Shown one piece after another: positions 17,443 to 26,731 of a stretch of 64,000 nucleotides of DNA. Numbering within the stretch: position 1 is the stretch's first letter; every line of letters starts with the position of its first letter. The notes beneath the pieces were generated by a model. It saw only the letters and a program-made list of their open reading frames with translations, made no database searches and was not told the origin of the DNA. The stretch comes from an uncultured Psychrobacter sp. (GTDB lineage: Bacteria > Pseudomonadota > Gammaproteobacteria > Pseudomonadales > Moraxellaceae), in NCBI RefSeq assembly GCF_947495825.1, contig NZ_CANMAH010000006.1, positions 141,452-205,451 on the forward strand, read 5' to 3'. The translations under genes were made by a program, and so were the position numbers.

Positions 17443-19596
17443 TTAAACGCTTATCATTGATGCTGATTGCTCTGCTTGCTGCGCGCGCAACCAGTCATTT
17501 AGTAGTTGTGTCTGTTTACGTACGATCGCAAGTCTAACATGATCTGGATTTTTAATGAGATCTTGCATCTTTTTTTGCATATGGAGCTTAAGTAACTGCA
17601 TGACTAAGTTTTCGATCAGCTCATCGACGCTCAATATGTTTCTTGTGGTTAATGTCTTATAAAAAGGGCCCCAACTACGGCTTAGTGTCTTTTGAGTAGT
17701 AGGCTGTACGTTTGACATAATAAAATGTGCAGCAGCGTTTGCATCCGTTGGTAGATAGGCCAAGCAGCGTTTAATCGTATTGACAACATCGAGCAATGGC
17801 GCATCATGTAAGTCTTCCCATGCTAATGGCCGACATGCATCCAAAGGCGCTTTTTGTTTGATATGAGCAGGCAGATTTAAACTATTAATACCTGCTTTTT
17901 GCCAGATTGACTCGATGGTGTCTTCTTGCAGTACGCGGGGCTGAAACAAAAAACACAATTGCAACTGCTGACTGATGGTCATATCACCATCAAAATCGAG
18001 CAGCGCGTCTTTGGCTTCGACATTTTGGCTGCGCTTACCACCCAGTTTTTGGTATATATCGTTATTAAGCAAATACCGAAAACTACTGCCTTTAGGTAAT
18101 GCAGTGGTCAATGAGCGCACTTGTGACATCAGCTTGGCTTTACCTTCTGCCAATGCCAAATCGTAACGCTCACTTAGATAGGCAAAAATGTATTGTGACA
18201 ATGGCTTTGCATTGACGATTTGTTCACGCATGGCTTCACTGCCATTTGCTTTAATAAAGGTATCAGGATCATGACCATTGGGTAAGGTCAAAAATCGCAG
18301 CTCTTTATCGTCGGACAGTACTGGTAGGGCCACTTCAAGAGTGCGCCAAGCGGCTTTTTGTCCTGCGCTATCACCATCAAAACTGAGCGTTAATGTTGGG
18401 TTTAGAGTGAGTAGGCGCGAGATTTGGCTCTCATTGATGGCGGTACCCATAGAGGCTACTGCGCCATAAATGCCTGCTTGATAAAGGGCGATCACATCCA
18501 TATAGCCTTCGACCACAAGCCAGTGATCGGCACGCTGCTGACGCGATTCATAATAGCCGTATAGTACATGCTGTTTATGAAAGACAGGTGAGTCAGAGGA
18601 GTTGATGTATTTGGGCTTCACGTCATCGTCTAATGCGCGACCACCAAACCCAATCGTGCGTCCTTGATTGTCGCGAATCGGAAAGATAACCCGATCGCGA
18701 AGCAAGTCATAATCGCGTCCAGACTCCGACTGTCGCACTAAGCCCAAGGCTTTAAGTCCTTCAATGTCTTGTGGAAACTGATGCTCAAGGTGCTGCCAAC
18801 CAAATGGCGCATAACCCAACCCAAAAGTTTCGAGGGTCTCTTCGGTGATACCACGGGTCATAAAGTAGTGCTTGGCATGAGGGTGCGTGGTTAGATTATG
18901 CTGATAAAACTGCTGAATTTGATCTAATAGCTCATATAAGTTGCCATCTTGCTCAGCATTGCCGCTGCCGTTATCGCCAGTCAGCCTCACATTTGTCTCT
19001 GTCAACCAAGCAGGCGGATAGCCATTTTCATTATCGTCTTGATAATCTGAGCCATAAGCATCTATTGGATAGGGAGCTGAATCGTAAGCGTCTAATGGTG
19101 GATAGTCATCGTAACCAACATTGTCACTATAGACAGGTTGATCGTTATAGCCGAGTTGACTTGATCCTTGATTCCTTAAGTCAGTTACGACAGAAGGAGT
19201 ATGAGCAGTCTGTGCTTGGTTTTGCGGACTAACAGTCGGACTAGGCGCTGATGGAGCTACCGGCTTGGGTGCACGACGTTGATAACTGACGTTACGTTGC
19301 TCATCTTTTGGCACTTCAATGCCAGTTTGTTTTGACAGCTCATTGACCGCTTCGATGAAGGTTAAGCTTTCATAATCGCGCAAAAAGCTGATGGCATTAC
19401 CACCGACATTACAGCCAAAGCAGTGATAAATATTTTTTTGTGGATTGACATAAAACGAAGGCGACTTTTCGCCATGGAACGGACAGCACCCTTTATATTC
19501 ACTACCAGCACGTTTAAGCGTGGTATGGCGACCAATAATACTGATCAAGTCAGCTTGGCTGTTTAATTGTTCAAGAATATGATTGGGGATACTCAT
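17443..19596 (-). CDS. dnaG: DNA primase with an expanded inter-domain linker
   Basis: This enzyme synthesises RNA primers for replication (717 aa, against about 580 in E. coli). The zinc ribbon is visible as CCPFHGEKSPSF and YHCFGC (C38, H41, C59, C62). The catalytic core includes FGLGYAPFGW, RVIFPIRDNQGRTIGFGGRAL and the TOPRIM motif VVEGYMDVIAL, with SFDGDSAGQKAA for the metal-binding DGD. The C-terminal DnaB-interacting helical domain ends at 717. The extra length comes from a low-complexity Pro/Gln/Asp/Tyr/Asn-rich stretch at about residues 110-225 between the zinc domain and the polymerase core. The ATG at 19596 gives the standard start MSIPNHILEQL. It lies upstream of rpoD. Confidence 0.97.
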   Translation of the reverse strand: MSIPNHILEQLNSQADLISIIGRHTTLKRAGSEYKGCCPFHGEKSPSFYVNPQKNIYHCFGCNVGGNAISFLRDYESLTFIEAVNELSKQTGIEVPKDEQRNVSYQRRAPKPVAPSAPSPTVSPQNQAQTAHTPSVVTDLRNQGSSQLGYNDQPVYSDNVGYDDYPPLDAYDSAPYPIDAYGSDYQDDNENGYPPAWLTETNVRLTGDNGSGNAEQDGNLYELLDQIQQFYQHNLTTHPHAKHYFMTRGITEETLETFGLGYAPFGWQHLEHQFPQDIEGLKALGLVRQSESGRDYDLLRDRVIFPIRDNQGRTIGFGGRALDDDVKPKYINSSDSPVFHKQHVLYGYYESRQQRADHWLVVEGYMDVIALYQAGIYGAVASMGTAINESQISRLLTLNPTLTLSFDGDSAGQKAAWRTLEVALPVLSDDKELRFLTLPNGHDPDTFIKANGSEAMREQIVNAKPLSQYIFAYLSERYDLALAEGKAKLMSQVRSLTTALPKGSSFRYLLNNDIYQKLGGKRSQNVEAKDALLDFDGDMTISQQLQLCFLFQPRVLQEDTIESIWQKAGINSLNLPAHIKQKAPLDACRPLAWEDLHDAPLLDVVNTIKRCLAYLPTDANAAAHFIMSNVQPTTQKTLSRSWGPFYKTLTTRNILSVDELIENLVMQLLKLHMQKKMQDLIKNPDHVRLAIVRKQTQLLNDWLRAQQAEQSASMISV

Positions 19597-19912
19597 GAGA
19601 AAAGACAGTTTATCATAGAATAATGCAAAAGTTATTTTAACATTTTTATTGTTTGCAATAAGTACTCATAGATTATGAGTACCTTACTTTATACCAAAAA
19701 ATAGCCTAAGCGACTAAAAGCTTAAACTTATTAATAACGATTTAAATTTAACTTATCATCATGTAAAAGACAAAGCTTAATCAACGACCAAACGATGACA
19801 AATGGATCACTTAAACCAACAAGCAAATAAGACCAACTATACTATATAGTTGATCTTATTTTTAATGGGTCATAGACGATTGTAAGAATAGCAGAATAAG
19901 TACAGCGAGCGT
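19597..19912. other. intergenic region between bamD and dnaG
   Basis: This 316-bp AT-rich gap holds the bamD terminator hairpin (19827-19861) and presumably the dnaG promoter. No gene or RNA is recognised. Confidence 0.4.
19827..19861 (-). terminator. rho-independent terminator of bamD
   Basis: The 16-nt arm at 19827-19842 pairs with 19846-19861 with one mismatch, and AT-rich runs are on both sides. It lies 52-86 bp past the bamD stop codon on the minus strand. Confidence 0.7.
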
Positions 19913-21100
19913 TTAGTTGTTGTCGTTCAGCTCTACCGTATTACTATTATTATCATTTGGTAGTGTGGTACGGCGCATCGGGTTCATGTTTTGTGGATCG
20001 ACACTGGCCTCTCTAGCAGTAGATCCTGTGCTGGCCTGATTGGTCACGCGCTCGGTTGAACTTTCAGGTAGACCCAAACCTACATTGACACCGCTGTTGC
20101 TACGGGTTGGTGCGCCGCTAGTAGCGGGAGCAGCTGCATTATCAGCTGGCAATCTGAGCTGAGTTGCCGCTCGAACGATTTGAGTTTTGGTGGCGCCAGT
20201 ATATTCACCGTTATTCATAGGCACATCTTTTAAGCTTGCACGTCCAAGCTGGCCAAAGGTCAGTTTATTTAACCAAGAGCGGTCCGCTTTGGTAGACAGT
20301 CTGACACGGCCATCATTAGTGAGCCATTCTGGGTAATTGATTTGGAGCAGAGTTTTATACTCTTGTGCCAAGTCAGTCAATCCTAGCTGCTGATGGCTAT
20401 AAGCAAGGATGGCGATCGCTTCTGGTACTGCTTCACTAAGTGGATAATACTGAAATACCCATTTGGCACGGTTGACCGCGGCGACATGCGCTTTGCGTTC
20501 GATATACCAGTTGGCTGCGGCCAGCTCACTACGAGCAAACTGATTATAAATAAAGGTCATACGCTGCGCTGCATCTGGCGCATATGGGCTGTTAGGGTAT
20601 TTATTGATGAGCTCTTGGAAGTTGGCAAAGGCAATACGCAAATAGGCAGTATCGCGCTCAGATTGGTCCATCTTGAACAGTCTAAGACCCTCAGATGAGC
20701 CTTGCATGTTGGCCACACCGCGTACGTAGTATGCATAACTTACTTGCGGGTTAGCAGGGTAGAGGCTGATGAATCGATCCGCACTTGCTGCTGCTGTCTC
20801 AAAGCTACCACTTGCATATTGAGCATACATAATATCAAGCAGCGCTTGTTCAGCATATTGTCCCGTTGGATAAAAGGTACGTAAACTGGTCAGATCCTCT
20901 ATCGCCTGTATATAGCGGCCTTTATCAATCTGAGTGATGGCGTCGTTATAATAACCTTGCTCTGATTTTTCAGCCGTTTCGACCGCGTCGCTGTCTGTAT
21001 TTGTCAGGTTTTTAAAAGTCTGACAGCCGACCAAGTTTACACTTAGAGCAAGTAAGGTCACTGATGAAATTTTGATAAACGTGTTGCCAATAGGGCGCAT
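19913..21100 (-). CDS. bamD: outer membrane assembly lipoprotein BamD with C-terminal extension
   Basis: This is the essential TPR lipoprotein of the BAM complex that inserts beta-barrel proteins. I start it at the ATG at 21100 because GGAGAAGAAG lies just upstream and the result is a clean lipoprotein signal, MRPIGNTFIKISSVTLLALS then VNLVGC (lipidated C26). An in-frame start nine codons earlier would spoil the signal. TPR-like helices run from about residue 45 to 255 (ADRFISLYPANPQVSYAYYVRG, INKYPNSPYAPDA). E. coli BamD is about 245 aa, and this one is 395. The last 130 residues are a low-complexity Thr/Ser/Asn/Ala tail (PATSGAPTRSNSGVN). The BamD call is secure; the tail function is unknown. 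Confidence 0.93.
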   Translation of the reverse strand: MRPIGNTFIKISSVTLLALSVNLVGCQTFKNLTNTDSDAVETAEKSEQGYYNDAITQIDKGRYIQAIEDLTSLRTFYPTGQYAEQALLDIMYAQYASGSFETAAASADRFISLYPANPQVSYAYYVRGVANMQGSSEGLRLFKMDQSERDTAYLRIAFANFQELINKYPNSPYAPDAAQRMTFIYNQFARSELAAANWYIERKAHVAAVNRAKWVFQYYPLSEAVPEAIAILAYSHQQLGLTDLAQEYKTLLQINYPEWLTNDGRVRLSTKADRSWLNKLTFGQLGRASLKDVPMNNGEYTGATKTQIVRAATQLRLPADNAAAPATSGAPTRSNSGVNVGLGLPESSTERVTNQASTGSTAREASVDPQNMNPMRRTTLPNDNNSNTVELNDNN

Positions 21101-21663
21101 ACTTCTTCTCCGGCACAAGGCGCGCAATAGCGGTGACGCTATCGCACTAATAACAAAGTTGATGATAAAAGGCTGATTATTAAATTATAAGATAACAACG
21201 TCCAAAACAGCAAAGCAATAAGATATAAAGTAACTAGCGGCTTATAATCGAACATAGCATACAGCAAAATCACGTTTACTTTATAGAATAACGTCTGCTT
21301 CGTCTATTTTTTCGTACGCTATTTTGTAGTCAGATAACAACGTAGCAGGGTCTGACATCATAAATTTTGGATAGTTTAGCATGAGCATCTGTGCTGAGCG
21401 ACGACAAATGTTGCTATTCATCTTTAATATACAGTAAATTACGGCAACGTTATATTATAGAGAGTTATCAATATACCCCTTTATATGACGTGCTCTTAGC
21501 AATAAAGAAGAGATAACTGTGTGTAAGCATAGGGTGAAAGGTTCTTAGCATGGTACACTATGACGATATTTGACCAGCTTTTTGTTGGAGTCTTTGAGGG
21601 GTATTACTTAAATATCCAATAAATCGCGGCTTTATAAAGTTAATCCTTATGACCTAATCGTTT
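21101..21663. other. divergent intergenic region between bamD and rluD
   Basis: These 563 bp separate divergent bamD and rluD. A TTATAAT hexamer at 21242-21248 on the plus strand is a possible -10 element, but it lies over 400 bp from rluD. I see no small gene or structured RNA that I can support. Confidence 0.35.
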
Positions 21664-22896
21664 ATGAATATGGTCACCTACGAATCTGCTATGAACAATA
21701 ATGCTATGACCACAAACACAACACCGAAACAAACATCAGAGACTAAATTGTCAGCGCAACAGTCATCTATGCAAGATGAATTGACAACCAATGGCTCGAG
21801 CCTTGATGCTGATTTACTTGATGAGAGTTTGTCTGATGATGAGTTAGCATCTGCTTATGAAGAAATCGACGACGATGAAGATCATAATGAATATGATAGC
21901 GATGTTAACTCTGTAGCTGGGCAAGCCATACCGCAAGTTATTGACGTGACGCATACGGTTACCGAAAAAGAAGCAGGTCTACGTATAGATAAGCTTGCTT
22001 CGCAGGTTTTTACCGACTTTTCGCGAGCGCAGTTACAAGGCTGGGTTGGCGATGGTAGCTTGTTACACAACGGTAGCGTGCAAAAGCCTAAACAACGTGT
22101 CAAAGCTGGAGACGTCATACATCTGTCTACGACATTGCAGCAGCATAGCGAAGATCAGCCAGAAAATATCGATATTGATGTCGTTTACGAAGATGATGAT
22201 GTGCTGGTGATTGATAAGCCTGTCGGTATGGTGGTCCATCCTGGGGCTGGCAATCAGACAGGCACTTTGGTCAATGCATTATTATATCATTATCCTCAGC
22301 AGCATCACTTACCACGCGCAGGCCTAGTGCACCGTATTGATAAAGATACCTCAGGTCTTTTGCTGATTGGTAAAACTAAGCCTGCGCAAATGGCTTTGAT
22401 GGAGCAGCTAAAAGACAAGTCTGTTTATCGTCACTATCAGTGTGTCGTAGCAGGGGACGCGGCAAGCTTACTGCGTCATCGACGTATCGATGCACCAATT
22501 GGACGCCATCGTAATCAGCGCACAAAGATGACGGTAATGACCGCTGGACGTGAAGCTGTAACGCACTTATTAAATGTCACACCGCTCAATGACAATTACT
22601 GTTTACTGGACGTCGGCCTTGAGACTGGTCGTACCCACCAGATTCGTGTACACCTAAGCCATATCACTTATCCGATAGTCGGTGACCGTGTCTATGGCGG
22701 ACGTCGCCAACTGCGGGCAGGTTTGACAGAAGCGCAGCGCCAGGCGATTAGCAATTTTCCAAGACAGGCATTGCACGCATATACTTTGGGGTTTGTGCAT
22801 CCAACGACAGGTGAAGATATCGAAGTGACGACTCCCATTCCTGAAGATATGCAAAAACTCATATCAGTGTTAACTGATGGCTACGATGACGAATAA
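21664..22896 (+). CDS. rluD: 23S rRNA pseudouridine synthase D
   Basis: RluD makes pseudouridines 1911, 1915 and 1917 in helix 69 of 23S rRNA. The protein is 410 aa. An S4 domain is at about 104-155 (GLRIDKLASQVFTDFSRAQL). The catalytic domain includes DKPVGMVVHPGAGN and RAGLVHRIDKDTSGL, where D226 is the catalytic aspartate, followed by GRTHQIRVHLSHI. Residues 1-95 are an acidic extension not found in E. coli. Several in-frame ATGs (codons 1, 3, 10 and 15) make the exact start uncertain. The gene is followed after 3 bp by pgeF, the conserved rluD-yfiH pair, and the two are probably translationally coupled. bamD on the opposite side is the usual neighbour too. Confidence 0.95.
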   Translation: MNMVTYESAMNNNAMTTNTTPKQTSETKLSAQQSSMQDELTTNGSSLDADLLDESLSDDELASAYEEIDDDEDHNEYDSDVNSVAGQAIPQVIDVTHTVTEKEAGLRIDKLASQVFTDFSRAQLQGWVGDGSLLHNGSVQKPKQRVKAGDVIHLSTTLQQHSEDQPENIDIDVVYEDDDVLVIDKPVGMVVHPGAGNQTGTLVNALLYHYPQQHHLPRAGLVHRIDKDTSGLLLIGKTKPAQMALMEQLKDKSVYRHYQCVVAGDAASLLRHRRIDAPIGRHRNQRTKMTVMTAGREAVTHLLNVTPLNDNYCLLDVGLETGRTHQIRVHLSHITYPIVGDRVYGGRRQLRAGLTEAQRQAISNFPRQALHAYTLGFVHPTTGEDIEVTTPIPEDMQKLISVLTDGYDDE

Positions 22897-22899
22897 GAT

Positions 22900-23820
22900 A
22901 TGACAGACAAACTTCCATTAACGGTGTTAGCGCAGCTCGATGATGTGACGGTATTTCAAACAGCCGCCTATCAAACGGCTGGTTTGGAACATGCTGATAT
23001 TAAGCATAGAGAGCTAGAAAAGCCTCAGCAAATGCTGCAAATAGGTCAAGCAAGCTACGGTGAATTAAATCTTGGACTGCACGTCGCTGATAATCCTACT
23101 CAGGTATTGGATAATCGTATGCGTTTGCTAGCGACTATCAACCAACAACTAAAAACGCAGCAGCGTGCGCCCATCGGTCGCTTATGCTGGGTAAATCAAG
23201 TTCATGGCAAGCAGATTTATGATGTAGATGCAGGCCCGCTTAGTATGCGTCCGGTAGATGCTGATGCAATGGTCAGTCAGCAAGATGGTTTGGGACTGGC
23301 TATTATGACAGCTGATTGCGTTTCAATCGTATTATACCAACCAGCCAGCGGCCAGATTGCAGCGATTCATGCTGGCTGGCAAGGGCTTGCCTGCGGAGTT
23401 ATTTCAACGACAATAAAGCGTTTTACAGAGTCTGGCGAAATCAAAGCGTGGATAGGTGTCTGTATCAGCCAAGAGAACTACGAGGTTGATAGGCAGGTTC
23501 GAGATAAGCTCTTGACAGGTTGTATCGACAATCAGTCATTATTAGCACAAGACATGAGTAATACTGATCGCTTCGATCAGTTGTATGCGGTAGATTCTAA
23601 CATTCATAGCTCGACTAATACGGAATCACATACAGACAAAATTAAGCTTGATTTACCAAAGCTGGCTGCTGATCAGCTAAGCGCTGCTGGTGTGATATTA
23701 GAAAATGAAACCTCGATAAGCTGTAGCTATGCTGAACCTAGGTTTTATTCGTATAGGCGCCAGACACATTTGCAGCAGCCAGCGACGGGGCGTATGGCAT
23801 TGATTATTGTGCGCAGTTAA
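22900..23820 (+). CDS. pgeF: peptidoglycan editing factor PgeF (YfiH, laccase-domain protein)
   Basis: This is a Cu/Zn-oxidoreductase-fold protein (306 aa). E. coli YfiH removes mis-incorporated L-serine from UDP-MurNAc peptides, and related proteins were annotated as polyphenol oxidases. Conserved blocks are WVNQVHGKQIYDVD, DADAMVSQQDGLGLAIMTAD with the metal-ligand cysteine in TADCVSI, AAIHAGWQGLACGVI, and the C-terminal RFYSYRRQT. About 40 residues between the last two blocks (NTDRFDQLYAVDSNIHSSTN) are a variable insert. It starts 3 bp after rluD and ends before a strong terminator. Confidence 0.93.
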   Translation: MTDKLPLTVLAQLDDVTVFQTAAYQTAGLEHADIKHRELEKPQQMLQIGQASYGELNLGLHVADNPTQVLDNRMRLLATINQQLKTQQRAPIGRLCWVNQVHGKQIYDVDAGPLSMRPVDADAMVSQQDGLGLAIMTADCVSIVLYQPASGQIAAIHAGWQGLACGVISTTIKRFTESGEIKAWIGVCISQENYEVDRQVRDKLLTGCIDNQSLLAQDMSNTDRFDQLYAVDSNIHSSTNTESHTDKIKLDLPKLAADQLSAAGVILENETSISCSYAEPRFYSYRRQTHLQQPATGRMALIIVRS

Positions 23821-23898
23821 GTGGTTTATCTAAAGCACTGGTAATATTGACAACAACACCATTAGAAAGTGCCTGGAAAAAAATGTCGAGGCGGCAAT

Positions 23899-23928
23899 AA
23901 AAAAAGCAGGTATTAGCCTGCTTTTTTT
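23899..23928. terminator. bidirectional rho-independent terminator
   Basis: A perfect 12-bp stem, AAAAAAAGCAGG with CCTGCTTTTTTT, encloses the 6-nt loop TATTAG. It ends the rluD-pgeF unit and the convergent transporter gene. Confidence 0.92.
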
Positions 23929-23955
23929 ATTACTGCTTCGATATGCTCATTTATA

Positions 23956-25224
23956 TTAGCACACAGAGTCATTGGACTTTGGTACTGAAAGCCCAAATAG
24001 CGGACGTAGGTACAGAGCTAAAAAAGTGCCTGCCATAGCAAGTATGCCCCAGATGTAGCCGTGCAAGCTAAAAGATGCGATGCCGCCGAAGTAGGCGCCA
24101 ATGTTACAGCCAAATGCCAAACGTGCCCCATAACCCATCATCAGACCACCGATGACTGACGCTGCAAAATTACCCATAGTAATCTGAGTAAATCTAAACA
24201 GACCGCCCGCCGCCGATGCAATAAAAGCACCAATGATAATACCGATATTCAATACGGTCGTTGAGTCTGCAAAAATAGACGCATCAAGCGTCGCGGCATT
24301 CGCCCCTTGCCAATAGCCCCAGCTAGCGACATCAACGCCCAAACCGCTCGCTATCTTGGAGCCCCATAAAGTAAATGCTGAGGTAATGCCCCAAGGCTGA
24401 CCACGCGTCAGTAACGTCAAGGCATTGAGTAGAGCAAGAACAATCGCTGCTGCAAATAGGGGCCAAGAACCACGAAAGATGCGCTTCCAGCCAGACTCAG
24501 ATGGTACAGGTGCCATCTTAGGTGCAGCTCTTTTTTTCTCAACGATCAATGTAACCCAAGCAATCAAACCAAACAACGCAAGCGATACCAGCCAAGCACC
24601 TGTATAACCAAGACCTGTAGAAGTGGCTAATGAATAGGGGGCATAAGCTGGCATCTCCTCTGTCCAAAATGGCAGATGATAAGCGCCAATCGTAGCGCCT
24701 ATTATAAAAAAGATAAAAGTGATGAACATAACCGAACGTCCACCGCCTATCGCATAGAGTGTACCAGAAGCACAGCCACCACCAAGTTGCATGCCGACAC
24801 CAAAGACAAAAGATCCAACTAATAGACTGACACCCAACGGCGCCACATAACCTGCAACTGGCCCGCCAAATATTGTAGTGCCATAAGCAAGAATGGGAGC
24901 AAACAATGTCACCGCGACTGCCAGCATTAGCATATGAGAGCGCATCGCCTGTCCATTACCAACAGCCATGATACGTCTAAATGCTGAGGTAAAGCCAAAA
25001 CGCGCATGAAAAAGAGTATAACCTAGCAAAAGACCAATACCCAGTAGCAAAGATTGGGAGATATGCTGAGTGTCAAGTAAGTGAATCAGGAGTAGCAATC
25101 CTGCTATCACTCCGCCTGCTATCAATGCTTTTTGCGGGGCATTAAGTGCAAGAGTGCCTCTTGCAATGGGATCCTTTGCATCATTTACAGGCTGGACTCT
25201 AGTGGTGGTATTTAACGTATTCAA
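23956..25224 (-). CDS. YeeE/YedE (DUF395) family sulfur-compound transporter
   Basis: This 422-aa polytopic membrane protein is of the YeeE/YedE family, some of whose members take up thiosulfate. Two family signatures are visible: MQLGGGCASGTLYAIGGG (C151) and GARLAFGCNIGAYFGGI near residue 370. They are related to each other, as expected of an internal duplication, and both keep the conserved cysteine. There are about ten hydrophobic segments. The N-terminus has a 30-residue cytoplasmic lead. No sulfurtransferase (TusA, rhodanese) gene is adjacent, so the substrate cannot be judged from context. Confidence 0.9.
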   Translation of the reverse strand: MNTLNTTTRVQPVNDAKDPIARGTLALNAPQKALIAGGVIAGLLLLIHLLDTQHISQSLLLGIGLLLGYTLFHARFGFTSAFRRIMAVGNGQAMRSHMLMLAVAVTLFAPILAYGTTIFGGPVAGYVAPLGVSLLVGSFVFGVGMQLGGGCASGTLYAIGGGRSVMFITFIFFIIGATIGAYHLPFWTEEMPAYAPYSLATSTGLGYTGAWLVSLALFGLIAWVTLIVEKKRAAPKMAPVPSESGWKRIFRGSWPLFAAAIVLALLNALTLLTRGQPWGITSAFTLWGSKIASGLGVDVASWGYWQGANAATLDASIFADSTTVLNIGIIIGAFIASAAGGLFRFTQITMGNFAASVIGGLMMGYGARLAFGCNIGAYFGGIASFSLHGYIWGILAMAGTFLALYLRPLFGLSVPKSNDSVC

Positions 25225-25794
25225 GGCAATAACATCCTTCTCCGATGCATGTGATCGGATGTGATTTGTATAAATATTTATATGAGAATAAAAAGTAGAG
25301 TTATAGAACTCGTTTGGTATTTTTAATAGCGTGTGAGTAAACGCTCCATCATAATCCTATTATCATTAAAGTAAATATTAGCGTATTAGAAGAATAAGAA
25401 TGATGATATAACAATATGGAATATAGATAAGTTGTTTAGCATGGACGATTTGTCACTATATTTGTCATTAGTAGGCGGGCACATTGCGTATTAGGTCTTT
25501 GCTTACTGAGGTATAAAGAGTAGTAACTATTGTAGTAACTATTACAGAAGGATAATTGATAATGCGCAAAAATTCGCTACAGTGTGCATTAATAGATAAT
25601 GCGCAGTAATAAGCTGGTACTCATCAAAACATGCCTGTTACAATATGCTTGAACTTACTGAAGTCTACCGCATATCAGGTAATAAACCTCTTCACCAGCT
25701 GTACTGATAACTTTACCGATCCTACGTCAAGGGTTTTGTAGCTACAATATCCTACTGCTAAATTATTTACTTATCATCCATTATTAGAGTTTGT
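25225..25794. other. divergent intergenic region between the YeeE-type and flavodoxin-like genes
   Basis: This 570-bp AT-rich gap has a 12-bp tandem repeat, TAGTAACTATT(G/A), at 25521-25544 (two copies). I see no gene and no clear promoter. Confidence 0.4.
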
Positions 25795-26406
25795 ATGAAT
25801 ACATCAACCGAAGCATCTTTATCATCGTCTTTAACTACAAAAAACGCGCCTAATGTATCGATTGCTGTCATTTTCCATAGTAACTATGGACATACCAAGC
25901 GTGTTGCACAAGCGATTGTACAAGGCGCTCGCAAACAGCTGCCAGAAGCTCAAGCAAAAGCAATCGATGTCCATGATGTTGATTGGGATTTTGTAGATCA
26001 AGCTGATTTGCTGGTATTTGGTAGTGCAGTATATATGGGTAGTGTCACTGCCGAATTTAAGACCTTTATGGATGAGACCTCAAAGCGTTGGTATCATCGC
26101 AAATGGGAAGGCAAATGGGCGGCGGCTTTTGCCAATTCAGGTGGACTAAGTGGAGATAAGCTTGCAGTATTGCAGCAGATTTCTTTGTACGCTATGCAAC
26201 ATGGAATGAACTGGATTGGTCTGCCATTGATGCCGACAGGTCATGAGGCTCATGATTTAAACCGACTATCGAGCTTTTTAGGTTTGATGACTCAGTCGCT
26301 TGATGGCCCACCTGAAGAGACTCCAGGAAAGGGCGACATTGATACTGCTATTTGGTTTGGTGATCACTTGGCGAAGACGATTATCAAACATCAACCAGCC
26401 AGCTAA
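25795..26406 (+). CDS. flavodoxin-fold NAD(P)H-dependent oxidoreductase (WrbA-like)
   Basis: This 203-aa cytoplasmic flavoprotein has the FMN phosphate-binding loop FHSNYGHTKRVAQAI (27-41). The second flavin contact, VFGSAVYMGSVTAEFKTFMD, and KWAAAFANSGGLSGDKLAVL are typical of the NAD(P)H:quinone reductase/WrbA group. The MQHGMNWIGLPLMPTGH segment is also WrbA-like. It probably reduces quinones or other acceptors. The ATG follows TTAGAGTTTGT, a modest ribosome binding site. It stands alone and is convergent with a small lipoprotein gene. Confidence 0.85.
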   Translation: MNTSTEASLSSSLTTKNAPNVSIAVIFHSNYGHTKRVAQAIVQGARKQLPEAQAKAIDVHDVDWDFVDQADLLVFGSAVYMGSVTAEFKTFMDETSKRWYHRKWEGKWAAAFANSGGLSGDKLAVLQQISLYAMQHGMNWIGLPLMPTGHEAHDLNRLSSFLGLMTQSLDGPPEETPGKGDIDTAIWFGDHLAKTIIKHQPAS

Positions 26407-26464
26407 CCCACATAAACTAAAGCTTTGTACCTTCGTACTTATAAATAAGCAACTATTAAACTAT

Positions 26465-26500
26465 AAAAAGCAGATGTCAGTATTGATGTCTGCTTTTTTT
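26465..26500. terminator. bidirectional rho-independent terminator
   Basis: AAAAAGCAGA (26465-26474) pairs with TCTGCTTTTT (26489-26498), with extra T residues. It separates two convergent genes. Confidence 0.8.
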
Positions 26501-26506
26501 TGAGCT

Positions 26507-26647
26507 TTATTTATCATTATCTATATCAGTGTGGGATGAATTAAGACTGGAAGTCACAGGGATAGGGCTATCAAAAAGTAGCAAGGATTGACAGCCAGTA
26601 AGCAGCAGCATCGGTATTAGCATGCAAAAAAGATTAAAGGATTTCAT
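26507..26647 (-). CDS. small predicted lipoprotein
   Basis: From the ATG at 26647 this gives a 46-aa protein: MKSFNLFCMLIPMLLLTGC and then a short Ser/Pro/Asp-rich tail. The h-region plus LLTGC is a good lipobox with the lipidated cysteine at 19. The frame extends upstream to an ATG at 26662 and to a TTG at 26731. The TTG has the best ribosome binding site (AAAGGA), but would give a 33-residue N-terminal lead that is unusual for a lipoprotein. The coding status is supported mainly by the signal. It has no recognised homologue and no obvious partner. Confidence 0.5.
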   Translation of the reverse strand: MKSFNLFCMLIPMLLLTGCQSLLLFDSPIPVTSSLNSSHTDIDNDK

Positions 26648-26731
26648 AGTAGTTTTTGGCATACCTTTTATATGGCTGGAATCGGAGCTTGAACGTGAAT
26701 CTGGACTATAGTATCGAAATGATAAATTCAA

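Noticed and set aside
25521..25544. Two copies of a 12-bp direct repeat as a CRISPR or iteron array
   Set aside because: Only two adjacent copies with no spacers; not an array.
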